A stretch of DNA of 64,000 nucleotides from Sipunculus nudus (GCA_026874595.1 CM049320.1:51474714-51538713), one strand, 5' to 3'. Counted from the stretch's first letter, positions 39,701 to 64,000 are shown. Program-made: numbers and translations. The notes: generated by a model not told the origin, from the sequence alone.

Positions 39701-42700
39701 GCTTTTTATTCTCCCTCATACATAAACACTCAAAAATATCGTATCTAATATACACTAATATATATCGTACCTAATATATATATTGATATATCTCGTACCT
39801 AATATACACTGATACATCTCGTACTGACATATACACTGATATATCTCGTACTTGCATACACACAGATATATCTCGTACCTAATGTACACTGATATATCTG
39901 GGACTTGCATATACACTGATAGATTTCGTACTTGCATATACACTGATATATCTCGGACTTACATTCACAAAGATATATCTCGTACCTACATATACACTGA
40001 TATATCTCGAACCTAACGTAAATGATATTTCTCATACGTGCACATACTTTAATAGATCTTGTACTTACATATACACTGATATATCTCGTACTTACATATA
40101 CCCTTATATATCTCGCAGACACCCTTTAAACAGCCCGTGCTTCGATCGCTCTCGGAAGGAAGACTGATGACGTCGAAAGCTAAACCTAAAATTGACGGCC
40201 ATCCTACCGTGAAACCAGCCAAGGTGATTGATTTAGCAGCCCGGGAGATACAGGGCGTGAAGCTGGCGTCATACCTGGACAAGATGGACCACCGTGGCCA
40301 GTGGATTAGGTACTGGATGTGACGTAATTGCTTTTGCGGGCATGTTAACGTCTAATATTCTGTATTCTTTAACTCAGTACTTCTACCGGGCCCTTCCAGG
40401 ATTACCGGAGACGGACATTTAAATTTTCCTTATTTGGCCAGTTTTTATCAGATTGAAAAATTGCATATTTATTTTATTCTAAAATTATTATCGACCCAAA
40501 ACAAACACGCCCAATATTTTCAATATTGAAAATTTGGCAAAGATAATTATACCTTAATGAATAATATTTACCATAATGAGTAACATAAATAAGTTTTTAG
40601 GTGGAAAAAAAAATATTTAATGTTATCACGTAAACTATATATTAGAGCAAGAATCTGGAGGAACATTTTAGATCTGTATTAATGGTAGCGTCTGTAAAAG
40701 AAGATTGATGGTACATTGACTGATGTTGTACATTTAAAGCCGCTGGTGTGTGATAAGCGGGGAGACGTTGTACGTGTACGACTCTGCTATCGACGAGGAG
40801 ACCCTCGACGTCCTTGACCTTCCGCAGTACGACCTTGACCTTGGTACTTGTGACCTTGACGGCAGCCAGCCACAAGGCTGGATTTTCACCCTGAAAATGC
40901 AGGTACGTGAAGTCTTAACTTGAATATTCATGATGGTTGTGTATTTTACAAAGAGAGTTTATAAATATGCATGTTATTGTAAATAATCATATGATAACTT
41001 GAGGAGTCCAAAAAGCATTATTCTGGTACACGTCCCTTTGACACCAAAATTTCTCTGCAGTTAGATTCTCGCAGTTAGAGTCCTGTTCTCGGATAACATT
41101 CGTGTCGCGTGCAATCGCGTATTGAACGCTAACAAGTTTATTTCTCCCAATTTCTCGAAACCGCTCATGGGGGTTGCCATTTTACGTACACCAAAACCGG
41201 GATGTCACAGGTCGAATGTCGAAATTATGGTATTCCCCTTGAAGTATTATACAATTAACTAAATTATCTGAGTATAATCAACCAATATTATTTATAGGGT
41301 TACCGGGACGAAGTCTTTGCAACCGAAAACATGGATGACCATTCTCACTGGACGAAGACCCTAAGTGACGTCACTAATAGTGTGCATTTTGGAAATGGGG
41401 CATCTAGACCGGATTCAGGTGAGTGGGTGTCCATGGTTTTATGTAATGCAAAATTTAATTTCGATGGAGTCCTGTAATTTTGTCGCAAAACATTATGGGT
41501 ATGTATATACCTTTGCCTGCGTAAAAACAAAAATTGCTTTTGATGGCTGGCCTTGTATCTCTGTACGATATACCGAACCAGAAAGTTCGATTAAAGCATG
41601 CGATGTCGGATATTTAAGCATGTTTCCTCCAAAGGATGCATCAATAACGACATATCTCAACCAAAATAAAGGATGGAAAATAAAGTAGTTGTTGCTCAGA
41701 TTTTAATGTAATACATTTTATTTTTACATTTTAGATCAAGATAACTTACTCCAGTACGTGACCCGCTTGTAACGTCAGACTTACGTCATATAGGTACAAT
41801 ACCTTGTCTTATAATGCACCATTTAAAGGGAATATGACTGAAAGATAGAATTGAGAATAAGTAAGGCTTAATAGTAAAATGGACTTGTTATTGTAGCTTC
41901 GTCCTTCACACAAGACACCGAAGAAAGCGGTTGGAGCAGCGACCTCTATCGGCTGAGGAAACAACGACTCCTAAGAGAAGTTCAACGTCAACGGGAGGAA
42001 ATTGAGAAACGTCGAGCAGACCGGGTGAGTTGCCGTTATTGAACAAAAAAGTGCATTTTTTTTAGAACGAAAACTAACATATTGGGAAGGAGTAAGGAAA
42101 ACTTTGTCCTTAATTAAAACTTCCCATGCGATGTTTTTTTTTTTTAGTCCAGTGTCACATGAAGATTACTGGCATGATTTGATTAATGCAGATTTGTAAA
42201 ACTCTTCATAGTATATTTTTGGTGAGAGGGTATAAATGTTACCTAAACAAATGTAACAGACATTTGTTTTGCAATATTTAAGTATTAAGTTTATCTACAT
42301 GATAAACCAAATCTTTCTCGAGAAGTTTACAATAGCACTTTAAAACACTAAAGATTTAACAAGGTAGCCCAAATAGACTGGATTACACTACATTAAAAAC
42401 AAAACAAAAAAGATTGATTTTTTAATTTATTTTTATGATAAATGGTTAAATTTTTTCATATTATTTTGCAGCTTGCAATTCGGGAACTGCGCCGGATGGC
42501 GGGCGGGCTTGAGTTTGATGCTTTTGGCACAGTGCCAGGAGATCAGATTTCACCGGAAGCAGACGTCAATGCCAAAACGAGGACGCTGGTCAGGTGGAAG
42601 CGGCTCTCCATGCAGCTTAAGGTAGGCGACCGTGAAGTACCGATTTTACCTTTTAAGGGACAGACACTGGAAAATATGAGAACTGAACTGAGGATACATA

Positions 42701-44549
42701 AAAAACAATATGAAGCATTTTGTTTTGAGCATTTATTAATTTTATGTATTTTATAGCGTGGGTATATTGTATTAATGAATATGATCTGTTAGCTGTTTGC
42801 TATCTATTTGTATTTAATATATACATGAAATAAATGAGTGACCTAGGTTTAATTCTATTCGTTTAATGCATGTTCATGGTGTAGTCAGTTCATTATAAAT
42901 ACATGTATATTCTTTAACGCAGTGTAGGGATATTTATATCGTTGGTTTCGTGGTCTCCTTTTTTTCCAGAAATACATTTTTAATCATTCAGTTTCAAATG
43001 TAAATAACGATTAAATTATATGTAAATGTATTATGAAAATAAAAAACACACCTTTGCATTAACGATAACACAAACAAATTTACCATAGTTTTCAGTTACA
43101 GGCCATAGACCGCTTTCCCCTGGAACCATCTTGTTGAAATTAGAGATAAAACAAAAATTATTACAGAGAACCTTTCTTTTTGTTTCAGAGGGACACGCTA
43201 CAAAAGCATTTCAAAAGCTGCAGTAAGTCCGAGAAAGGAAAAAAGCTTAGCAAACTGCAAAGGTTTAAACAAAGTTTGGGTCAGAGGTCATTGAAGGCCA
43301 GGAGGACAGCGACCCCTAGCGTACAGCCGGAGCAACTCGCGGAACATCTAAAGGAACTAACTCAGAAATTAGATTCGCTTAACCGCATTGAGGACAAAAA
43401 CATGTATCGGTCTCTGGCAGCTCGCCTAGCTGAGGAAGGAACCGGCCGCCGGTCGTTACACTCTGACGAATCGAAAGAAATTCTTAAAAAACAACGGTCG
43501 TATCCGGGATCAATCGAAGACCGCACGCCAGATGGCAGCAGTGTATCCTCCTCGCAGAGCATAGACTCTTTCATGTCGTTTGGTATGGACGAAATGGGAT
43601 CAGACACCAGTAACTCTGTCTTCAACGGGAAAGATTCAAATAACAACGCGCCAGCTGAAAAATTGGACTCGTATTTCACGCTACCCAGAGCTGGTCGACC
43701 GAAGCCGCTCCGACCACTGCCGAGGAGCGCGACCGCTCCGAACAACCTGACGGTACGGCTCGACCAGTCACCGGATAATTTTAGTATGGATAATGGTGAT
43801 TTGTCAGAATCAGGATTATGTATAAGTCAAGTGGCCCTCACAAGTATATCGGTAAGTTTAGAATATGTAATATCAATATAAAATATAACAAACAATTGCA
43901 CGTTTAATATAAACGATGCATTAGAATAAAACGAATATTTATGTAGGTTGAAAAAGGGGTACCTAATATGGCATCATTATTTATTACCGTATGACCTCTC
44001 CGGCACACCAGCGCCATCTCGGCTCTATTAATAAAAATCACCACCTGCGAGGCAAACTATCATAACTGATTATTCTTTTATATGATCTCATATTATAGGA
44101 TAGATTTAAAACTGGTTTTACCTATCAGTGGACTGGAATATGGTGCCAACAACTGTTTATTGCAATGGAGAATTATTCAAAACATAAATTGTTCTAAGTT
44201 TGAGTAATAGATCGCACTAAACCAAAAACAATATTACCACAAGCGAAAGAGGAAATAGTGTTGTACAGAACGCCAATATGCTTGTTCGAATACAATAAAA
44301 TATTATTTCGAGGATCCATTCATTAATCTAAAATTTAAAATGAAATCACAATCATCTTCTAAAACCAATGAAATATTTCTACCAAGAATATGTGCTTTAA
44401 AAATACAATAAGTCAAGTATGTTTTTTTTTTATGTACTTGCTATCACTTATCATAAGATCCTGTAAGACGTAACTTAATGCTCATGTGTATTTGTGTTTC
44501 CATCCAGGATTTTGAACAGCTGATTCGGGAGCGATTATGTGCCGTATGA
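21361..44549 (+). CDS. Three-PH-domain adaptor-like protein (spliced gene)
   Basis: Eleven coding exons join in frame across GT-AG introns: 21361-21376, 24893-25656, 30511-31164, 37388-39385, 40119-40309, 40740-40902, 41298-41418, 41897-42024, 42472-42621, 43189-43851, 44508-44549. The product is 1629 residues. In order it has a helical N-terminus (about 1-50), a Ser-rich region, PH-like fold 1 (about 557-655), an acidic Ser/Asp linker, PH 2 (about 882-974), PH 3 (about 1190-1288), a charged coiled coil (about 1318-1356) and a basic Ser-rich tail. PH domains usually bind phosphoinositides or proteins, so a membrane or cytoskeletal scaffold is inferred. The N-terminus and multi-PH layout loosely recall AFAP1/XB130, but AFAPs have two PH domains and the C-terminal half does not match from memory. 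The exon structure is more secure than the identity. Confidence 0.85.
21803..22135 (+). repeat. Dispersed repeat family R1, copy 1 (intronic)
   Basis: CAAAATAATC, GACATCTGGTGGCA, ATGGCTTTTGCAAC, ACCTTTC, GCTACCTCATATA and GTTATAAGAACCTTTC follow in the order seen at 60108-60540, and inverted at 47128-47595. It is non-coding and diverged. It lies in the first coding intron of the PH-domain gene. Confidence 0.65.
22834..22869. repeat. (TA)n microsatellite
   Basis: About 18 TA units, intronic. Confidence 0.95.
24825..24876. repeat. (TA)n microsatellite next to a splice acceptor
   Basis: 26 TA units end 14 bp before the AG at 24891-24892. Only TATCTTTTTTTCTC separates array and acceptor, so array length sets the distance between branch-point region and exon. 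Confidence 0.95.
24893..25656 (+). CDS. PH-domain gene exon 2, N-terminal region
   Basis: The exon follows TTTTTTTCTCAG and ends CTGGAG|GTAAGA, phase 0. Together with the start exon it encodes residues 1-260. It opens with an amphipathic stretch (LMKKITAFLQETLLFE, then QILDYLEDVDLAVSL) resembling in pattern the helical N-terminus of AFAP1/XB130. It continues as a Cys-rich patch (LCTHVTCLSGVPSSCP) and a low-complexity Ser-rich region. No catalytic domain is seen. Confidence 0.85.
25800..25960 (+). repeat. Dispersed repeat R1 fragment (intronic)
   Basis: GGCGTTACAAGAAATTTTC, AATTACCCACATTTTATTAA, ATACGCAGAGCAAGCC and AAAGGTAGG match the distal half of the family seen at 60108-60540 and 47128-47595. 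Confidence 0.6.
26046..26395 (+). mobile_element. tRNA-derived SINE, near full length (intronic)
   Basis: The tRNA-like head includes an A-box-like TGGCTCAGGGTAGAAGAG and a B-box-like GAGTTCAAATTTC. A body of about 280 bp (GGGGGTTACCTCGGTG, GGCAATGGGGGATGATTAC, CCCTGTCACGTAG, GAACTCTGCAGATGTACATA) is shared in order with 51691-51980. An A-rich tail follows at about 26440. It lies in sense in the second coding intron of the PH-domain gene. As a tRNA it is too diverged to function. Confidence 0.8.
26460..30510 (+). other. Intron of PH-domain gene, no further gene recognised
   Basis: This is the rest of the intron between 25656 and 30511. A GC-richer patch around 26880-27120 and an inverted repeat around 27702-27760 (CCAATATTCCAAGG against CTTTGGAATATTCC) stand out, but nothing can be assigned. 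The minus-strand frame at 28862-29185 has no recognisable domain. Confidence 0.5.
30511..31164 (+). CDS. PH-domain gene exon 3, disordered region
   Basis: Acceptor ATTTTTATAG|AATTTC, donor ACAGCA|GTAAGT, phase 0 at both ends, residues 261-478. It is rich in Ser, Thr, Lys and Asn with scattered Cys (CSSCTQK, CCFYTSS). There is no fold I recognise. It probably serves as a phosphorylatable linker. Confidence 0.85.
32133..32183. repeat. (AT)n microsatellite
   Basis: About 25 AT units directly abutting the 32-bp minisatellite. Confidence 0.95.
32184..32700. repeat. 32-bp minisatellite, about 16 copies
   Basis: The unit is made of TATCGCGAGCTTATATTACC followed by GAGCTTAGACTG, with point changes and a few length changes. 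It is dense in AGCT and AAGCTT palindromes. Intronic. Units are adjacent with no spacers, so it is not a CRISPR. Confidence 0.95.
34744..34801. repeat. (TA)n microsatellite
   Basis: About 29 TA units, intronic. Confidence 0.95.
35550..35594. repeat. (TA)n microsatellite
   Basis: About 22 TA units, intronic. Confidence 0.95.
36669..36755. repeat. (TA)n then (TATG)n microsatellite
   Basis: About 30 TA units grade into a short tetranucleotide GTAT array. Confidence 0.95.
37388..39385 (+). CDS. PH-domain gene exon 4, PH domains 1 and 2
   Basis: A 1998-bp exon, acceptor GTATTTCAG|GCACTG, donor GAGAAAG|GTGAGC, phase 0, residues 479-1144. PH-like fold 1 runs from HEGLLFETTTGHTQYAVLAD to FWVAMLQMASDL, ending in the C-terminal helix with its conserved Trp. 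An acidic Ser-rich linker (SDASSDEEGG and similar) follows. PH 2 runs from ILEGYLYHKHLLKWSRLWGI to FNQWMKVLIQE, with the usual strand 1-2 basic residues and helix Trp. A basic region KRVTLPRRRGSLTGSESSDE follows and may be phosphorylated. Two complete PH folds in one exon contrast with PH 3, which is split over three exons. Confidence 0.95.
39737..40118. repeat. 27-bp minisatellite running into a splice acceptor
   Basis: About 14 degenerate copies of a unit containing TATACACTGATATATCTCGT and a CTTACA/CCTAATA part. The last unit reads TATATATCTCG followed by CAG, and this CAG (40116-40118) is the 3' splice site of exon 40119-40309. The 27-bp unit opens long minus-strand frames with 9-residue repeats (YQCICKYEI) that are artefacts. 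Confidence 0.93.
40119..40309 (+). CDS. PH-domain gene exon 5, start of PH domain 3
   Basis: Phase 0 start, ends with two bases of a split codon at GGATTAG|GTACTGG, residues 1145-1208. It encodes a basic Ser-rich lead (LRSLSEGRLMTSKAKPKID) and the first strand of PH 3 (VKLASYLDKMDHRGQWI). The acceptor lies in the end of the minisatellite and has a weak pyrimidine tract. Confidence 0.85.
40740..40902 (+). CDS. PH-domain gene exon 6, core of PH domain 3
   Basis: The acceptor CATTTAAAG|C completes a Ser codon and restores RWCVISGETLYVYDS, a textbook PH strand 2-3 segment. The donor ATGCAG|GTACGT is consensus. The middle strands include WIFTLKMQ. Confidence 0.9.
41298..41418 (+). CDS. PH-domain gene exon 7, end of PH domain 3
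   Basis: Acceptor TTTATAG|GGT, donor GATTCAG|GTGAGT, leaves one base. It encodes GYRDEVFATENMDDHSHWTK: the last strands and C-terminal helix with the invariant-type Trp, closing PH 3 at about residue 1288. Confidence 0.9.
41897..42024 (+). CDS. PH-domain gene exon 8, coiled coil
   Basis: Acceptor TATTGTAG|CT completes an Ala codon; donor GACCGG|GTGAGT. The charged heptad-like stretch LYRLRKQRLLREVQRQREEI continues as EKRRADR. It is probably an oligomerisation or partner-binding helix. Confidence 0.9.
42472..42621 (+). CDS. PH-domain gene exon 9
   Basis: Acceptor TATTTTGCAG|CTT, donor CTTAAG|GTAGGC, exactly 50 codons. It continues the helix (LAIRELRRMAGG) and then has an acidic-to-basic segment (LEFDAFGTVPGDQIS, then LVRWKRLSMQLK). 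No family recognised. Confidence 0.9.
43189..43851 (+). CDS. PH-domain gene exon 10, basic Ser-rich tail
   Basis: Acceptor TTTGTTTCAG|AGG, donor ATATCG|GTAAGT, 221 codons. It begins very basic (KSEKGKKLSKLQRFKQSLGQ), then a short helix (EQLAEHLKELTQKLDSLN), a Ser-rich stretch and a Pro/Arg motif GRPKPLRPLPRSATAP that could bind SH3-type partners. Function unknown. Confidence 0.92.
44508..44549 (+). CDS. PH-domain gene terminal coding exon
   Basis: After TGTGTTTCCATCCAG the frame reads DFEQLIRERLCAV and stops at TGA 44547-44549. The acceptor is strong and the phase matches. The exon must extend downstream as 3' UTR. Confidence 0.8.
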   Translation, partial: DFEQLIRERLCAV

Positions 44550-45340
44550 CATCACGTTCTGCCACACACGGATTGTCCCGAAATTTCACATCCAATCATC
44601 TATCATTCATCTGTATATTCGTCATTCAAAATGCGCACCACTTGGAAACCTCCAGGTTGACGACGGCCGCCGAGAACACACGACAAACAGCCGAGGAGTT
44701 CCGAAGATGGGTGATCCTCTTTCCGGGTTGACGCACCATCTTTCGTTCAAAATCACATTAACTCAAAGTCATCAAAATGATTATAATCAGTATTATTCAT
44801 GTGTCAGTCATTTGTACAATAATCCATCTTGCATCACTACTGTGTGTAAATGTATGTTATGTGTACATTGTCCTTTCATAATTAGATATGTTATATAACT
44901 AGAATGTATAAACGTAACCTTATTTATACGCCATGAATCGAATTATATACATATATATGTATGTATCAGATTTACATTAAGATTTGCGATTCATGACAAT
45001 GTACTATTTATTATCAGTATTTCACATTGTATTCATCATATTTTCATTACTACATGTATGTAGTTTTCAAGTGGCTAACAAGTAACCCCTGCCGTCACCA
45101 CGGTCATAACATTGACTAATGTAACGTAGGGTCTTGAACAAGAGCTGCGGGAGATGCATAAACCACTGGTTAAAGGTGTACATCTCTTGCAAGATGCAGT
45201 TAGTCCTTGTGGGTGCATGATGTCATGGTAATTTTGTTTTACTTTAACCCTTCACCGTTCGGATTAATCTTAGATTTCCTTTAGGTTGATAGGCATGGTT
45301 TTATCTAAGAAATATGGCCCAATAAAAGAGTAGGGGTTAA
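44550..45340 (+). other. Probable 3' UTR of PH-domain gene
   Basis: There is no coding signal after the stop. The first AATAAA on this strand after the stop codon lies at 45321-45326, which would give a 3' UTR of about 0.8 kb. The endpoint is a guess. Confidence 0.35.
45321..45326 (+). terminator. Candidate polyadenylation signal
   Basis: AATAAA downstream of the PH-domain gene stop codon, with no earlier AATAAA in the 3' region. Confidence 0.35.
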
Positions 45341-48300
45341 TTTCAAGGGGCTATGATGGACCCCTGAGCAGCACAGGGTTAAAAGTGCGTTTTGCATTCT
45401 AACTTAAAGGTAATTGGTTCAATGAACAGGCGCAAAGGCGCCTTCTGCCGGGCGCTAGACGAACAAGTACCCACGAATTGATTAAGATAGCAAAAATCGA
45501 AATCGAGGGAGTATTCACGAATTTCTCATAAAAAAAGTTTGTGTTGTTTCTAAGTTCATTCCGTTTATTTTTGCAATGTTTGGTTAACGATGTTGATTTG
45601 TTTCACGTTTCGTTAAGCATTTTGTTCAAAACATGTTCTGCCATATGGCTTAATAATCCACTGGTATATTTGAGAAAAGACAAAGTATGATTGACGTCAG
45701 AGACGCCAAATAGTTGATAATTGTTTGTATCATCCATGTTCCTCCCAGGGCCCAGATGATAATTTTACCGATCGCATTAATGGAATGTGCATGACCTTTT
45801 CCCTTGTTCCTTAATACGTGAGTATTTATACCAATGGAGTATGGTATGTCATGCCATAAAAGATGCATCTGACCACAGCTCAATTTTAACTGAAGCTGGT
45901 TGTCGTAAACAGTTCTTGTCAATTATCCTCGTTTACGACGCCATTCAGGTGCACGCAATTTAGTCTCGGAAATTTTCCACCCTCTACTTTTCGGACCTTC
46001 CTTTCTCTTTTCGACATTTCCTTGAAAAAATATTTATGAGAAAGGAAGGATACAGATCTCGTGCGTTTCCATAAAACTGATACATCTTTTGAAAAAGACG
46101 GAAAAGTTTGGACATCTGGCAAGAAACACGCATGTACCCAGCTGATGAGTAATTGCATGTTTATAATTATTAACCAGTATTAAAATACCAGTATAATTTG
46201 TGAAATTTAATCTGATAATTATATCTTTATCGTTTATTGAAATGTTTAGATCTTGACAATTGTGATTCATAAATTTGTGATAAAGAATTAGATTATCCCG
46301 TTATAATTCATCGAGAGTTATTATATTTGGAAGCCAGTTTTTGTGTCGAGAGATGGAAACACAACAATATACTCTTTACAAATATGTATGAGTAAAAATT
46401 TTAGTTTTGAAACAAAATGATGAAAAAGAACTGTATCAGCCTTATGGAAACGTGTAGAGGGGTGGTTGACCTTTTTGACGTAGGGAGTATTTGTGCGTTG
46501 TTTGAATTATTTATGCGCTTTTTAATTTACAAGAATCAGTTACATATGTTTAATCAAATGTTTCTAAACCTCAATGTACACACAAATTTCTATGTGTCTG
46601 TATAAAACACGTGGTCCTATTTCGATTTAAAAGGTGTTACGAAATTACAGGGATCGGTCAAACATACCAAGACAATCACTGAATTCATTTTTACACATTT
46701 CATGTTCATTGTTGAAAGAAAATAATAAATACACAGTTGTGTTCATTGCTTTAAAGAAGTGTCTATTATCAGTTATTGCTACCATGGAGATAAAGTTTCG
46801 GATCCGTGTGTGGGTATGTATGTGTGTGTGTACATGACGCTGACAAGCCGATGTTAGTCTGGCTGTATATATATGGCTGTATATAGTCTTCTTCATGTTT
46901 TATGACGGATGTATGGCAAGCTGTTACAAAGCATCGAGTAATCGACGCTTTGAAATCGAGGCCAACCATCAAATCAATAAACGATTCGACAAAGGTTAAA
47001 TCGACTAATTTCCGTTACCTCATGTACAGTCATTCTCATACCGTATTTAGGGCTTTTCATAATTTTTGGTTTTCATTTGCTGATTTATAACTGGACAAGA
47101 ATACTTTACGTGACTTAGTAAGCAGGATATTTAGCATGAAGGTGCCCATCCACTTACCTTAAAAAAATCATTCATGTTATTTCTGGCTTCCTCTGTATAC
47201 ATATTAATGATCTGAGGGTAATTTAGGTTGTGAAAGGTTTTATAACATATTTGTGAAGGATGTATGAACTTGTTTATCAACAACATGTTTATCAACAACA
47301 TGTTTGTAAACACAGCAATGTTGACAAACGGGAAAACATCTAACCTAAGGTGGTAGTTTGCATATATGCGGAGATTGAAAGGTCACTTTTTGCAAAACAC
47401 CATTTGCAAAGCTCTGGCTTATCTGCCAGAAACCCTTGTTGAATTTGTTTTGATTATTCTGGCGGGCCCCAACATATTATTAACCCGTTTATATAAACGA
47501 AACAAGCAGCCTGGGTGTGGTGATATCCACATTTTCTGCCCTATTTTATCCAAAAGCTCCAAGGGATTACCTTTAGCTTAGAATGGTTACAGATGTGATT
47601 GGGCCCCTTTAAATGATTGATGCAGGTTTTATCGATTAAAATCCAAACTTACTTTGTATTTCTTATAATAACAGGTAGCTGATCTAGCTTGTGAAGGGGG
47701 CGTTGACCAATCCCTCTAAAATTTTTAGAGCAAATTTTACTTGTAATAAAAATCCTCATTTTATAAGCAGTGAAGGTCATGGTACTAGTCCCATTAACAT
47801 GTAAATGTTTCGTAAAATAAAAATACATCTCCGTTGTAATCATAGAAGACGTTGTAATTTAAATTTCTACCATTAATATGTATTCGTTGTGACTCAAGCT
47901 TCAACCATTTAGAAAGCACCAAAATTGCTTACTTATATTTTAGTGAGAGAATTGTTCGTGAACTTACGTTGACTTCTTATGGGTGTTCGGATAAAACCTG
48001 TTTTTAAAATACAGGAAGATGAAAATCTCGCTTCTCATTGGCTGAGATTTGAACTAACGACCCCACTAGACCACAGACGCCTGTTTTATTGGTTCAGCGT
48101 CATACTTCGCAGCCAATAAGATGCTTCAGACCTCCAAACAATGAACTCTGTTTTATTATAATATGTGACGCATTCTAATTACAAAGGCAATCTTCTGTAG
48201 TCAAACTTAATTACAAAAAAGAACAACTTTTAACATTAATGTACATAAGAAAGTGTAATAAAATATACACGACTAAATATTTTCCTAACTATAACAAAAA

Positions 48301-49775
48301 GACAAAATTATTAAAGTCGTCCAATATAAAAGACGATTTCGACACAGGACAACTGGATACAAAATTTAACAGCAAACGAAACTAAACCTGTACTGCCTCT
48401 TGCTTTACTCATTTCTATTTATGGCACGTATAATGCACATGTGGCAAATGTCCCACTAATGAACGTGACGTCACAGGTCGTCTTGAGACCCCCTCGACAC
48501 GTTGCGTCATCATTTCATGAATTCTAAATACCAGAAGAGAATAATAAGAGAAGGACCAATGTTCTGTTTCATCTTTTTTATCTTTATATATGTTATTTTA
48601 CTACTGTCTATGATCTTATTGTTATACTTTACATATATGTATTTATACGTATGTATGTACGTAACAACACATATATTGCGAACAATTGTAAAACAATTCA
48701 ATCCCTACTGGGTATTAGGAAATCAGTTCTATTTACATACCTGCTTTTACTTTCTGTTCTTGTTACCTAGGATATGTCGTTTCATAACGCGATCTAAGTA
48801 TGTATTAGTGGGAAGCCTTTATTAACAATTCCATTTTCAAATAAAGATTGACACATTTTATCGGGAAACCTAGGCTAAACTTTAAATTATTGTTAAACAT
48901 ATGTTAAACATATTCATAACAAATGATTAACAATATCTAAACCAAATCTGATTACGAGAGGACCCTAGATCTGACTGCCCTTACACAGCCCCCGTCGTTC
49001 TTATTCCATGCTCGAAATTTTCAGGCCAGGATGATCTCACCTGGAAACTATTTAGATTTTTATCTCACGAGGACATTACGTATAATTAGGTTTAAATCCT
49101 GATTCTAAAACATTAAGTACAACATAAAGTTGTCATCGGCCGAGGAGATCTATACATGTACATTACATTGAGGTAAAACAATAGATATCTTTGGATATAT
49201 TTTCGAACTTTCTCCTTTCCGTGACTAATAGCAATGGATTTTCAGGGCGCGAGTCCCCTTTTTCTTCCAAACCAAATTTCTTAAGCGCTAATTACCTTAA
49301 GGTATCATGATTGTTTAAATCCCGTATATAAAATTCAATTCAAAATGGTTTATATTCATATAAGACCCCATAAAGTATACATTATTTTAAACCCCTTTCC
49401 CCTTCCTTATAATAAACTTATCAAATACTCTTTGATTATCCAGGTTTTCTTTACTACAGGAGCTAGTTAAGTAACTGATCTCGTCTCTGTTAACAACACA
49501 ACTCAAATTCCAACTACATATTTTGATTTGGTTTGTTTATATTTCTGTCTTAAACGTTTTGAGTGAAAAATGATATTCCCGTATAACGCGTATTTCATGT
49601 TTTTCATGTATTTCATGCAAAGATCTCTGATTACCCTGTCCGTGGAAATTGAGATCAAATGACTGTTATTCTGCTTTGCACGTTCTGTTTGTCGCGCAAG
49701 TGAGCGGAACTTGCGCCTCTATCAATATCTACCAATGGAATAGTTGCCAACCCACGTTGTAGACCGATTAAATTA
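45340..49775. other. Intergenic region between convergent genes
   Basis: It separates the 3' ends of the PH-domain gene and the alkaline phosphatase gene. It contains the R1 repeat copy at 47128-47595. Apart from that I see only short AT-rich frames. Confidence 0.5.
47128..47595 (-). repeat. Dispersed repeat R1, near-complete copy, inverted
   Basis: The reverse complement of this segment follows 60108-60540 over almost its whole length. Shared blocks (as at 60 kb) are GGTAATCCCTTGGAGC, CAGGCTGCTTGTTTCG, GCATATAAGC/GCATATATGC, CCCGTTTGTCAA, TGTGTTTACAAACATGTTG and GGGCACC near the end. It is non-coding and probably a transposon-derived repeat. Confidence 0.75.
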
Positions 49776-49781
49776 TTTATT
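49776..49781 (-). terminator. Candidate polyadenylation signal of alkaline phosphatase
   Basis: AATAAA on the minus strand, about 160 bases after the stop codon at 49939. Confidence 0.55.
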
Positions 49782-49938
49782 TACATATGTTTCCACATTA
49801 CAAATACCAGTGTTAGTCATGTAGTTAACGCAAGATACCAATGACCCCATACGCAATTTTAGTTTAAAGGCACCCTCTTCTACAAATGTCGGTCCTTGGC
49901 AAAAGTATCGAACAGACTTGGTTACATAAAAAAATCAG

Positions 49939-64000
<14,062 letters not shown>

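Noticed and set aside
39755-40282. Minus-strand ORFs with 9-residue repeats
   Set aside because: The 27-bp unit is a multiple of three, which opens a repeat frame. The array is intronic on the opposite strand to the gene.
44537-44898. ORFs of 64 and 119 codons after the PH-domain gene stop
   Set aside because: They overlap the terminal exon in other frames. The DFEQLIRERLCAV frame is the one that matches the splice phase, and these look like 3' UTR frames.

Overview
This is a eukaryotic, almost certainly invertebrate metazoan window. The introns are GT-AG, the background is AT-rich, and microsatellites, tRNA-derived SINEs and MITEs are dense. The style (long TA and CT microsatellites, tRNA-headed SINEs, GGATCC-type MITEs, many introns) would fit a marine mollusc or another lophotrochozoan, but the taxon is an inference. 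Two genes can be reconstructed exon by exon with consistent phases. Their 3' ends converge.

Gene 1 (+ strand, coding 21361-44549, 11 coding exons, 1629 codons plus stop) encodes a large adaptor-like protein. It has three pleckstrin-homology (PH) folds, long Ser/Asp-rich disordered linkers, a short charged coiled coil and a basic tail. Its helical N-terminus and multi-PH layout loosely recall actin-filament-associated proteins (AFAP1/XB130), but the identity is open. Gene 2 (- strand, 49939 to beyond 64000, 10 exons in the window) is an unmistakable alkaline phosphatase. It keeps the metal-binding and nucleophile motifs and has a C-terminal hydrophobic tail typical of GPI anchoring. Only the 5' end, with most of the signal peptide, lies outside the window.

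Bases 1-21360 hold no gene I can support. They are a repeat landscape: a 49-bp tandem array (2.3 kb), two adjacent Harbinger-like MITEs in opposite orientation with TWA target duplications (5.6-6.3 kb), and a near-tandem segmental duplication (about 7.1-8.8 and 9.0-11.0 kb). The second copy of that duplication carries a SINE whose empty site is preserved in the first copy. There is one weak candidate secreted ORF (15.35 kb), and possible 5' non-coding exons or promoter segments (16.0 and 20.1-20.4 kb).

The introns of both genes carry minisatellites (32-bp at 32.2 kb, 27-bp at 39.7-40.1 kb, 20-bp at 54.2 kb), several SINE and MITE copies, and a near-perfect 69-bp-arm hairpin made of two head-to-head tRNA-like elements flanked by TA repeats (53.1-53.3 kb). 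No bacterial-style system, CRISPR array, viral gene or toxin gene was recognised. The most unusual observations concern repeat architecture and the uncharacterised three-PH protein.
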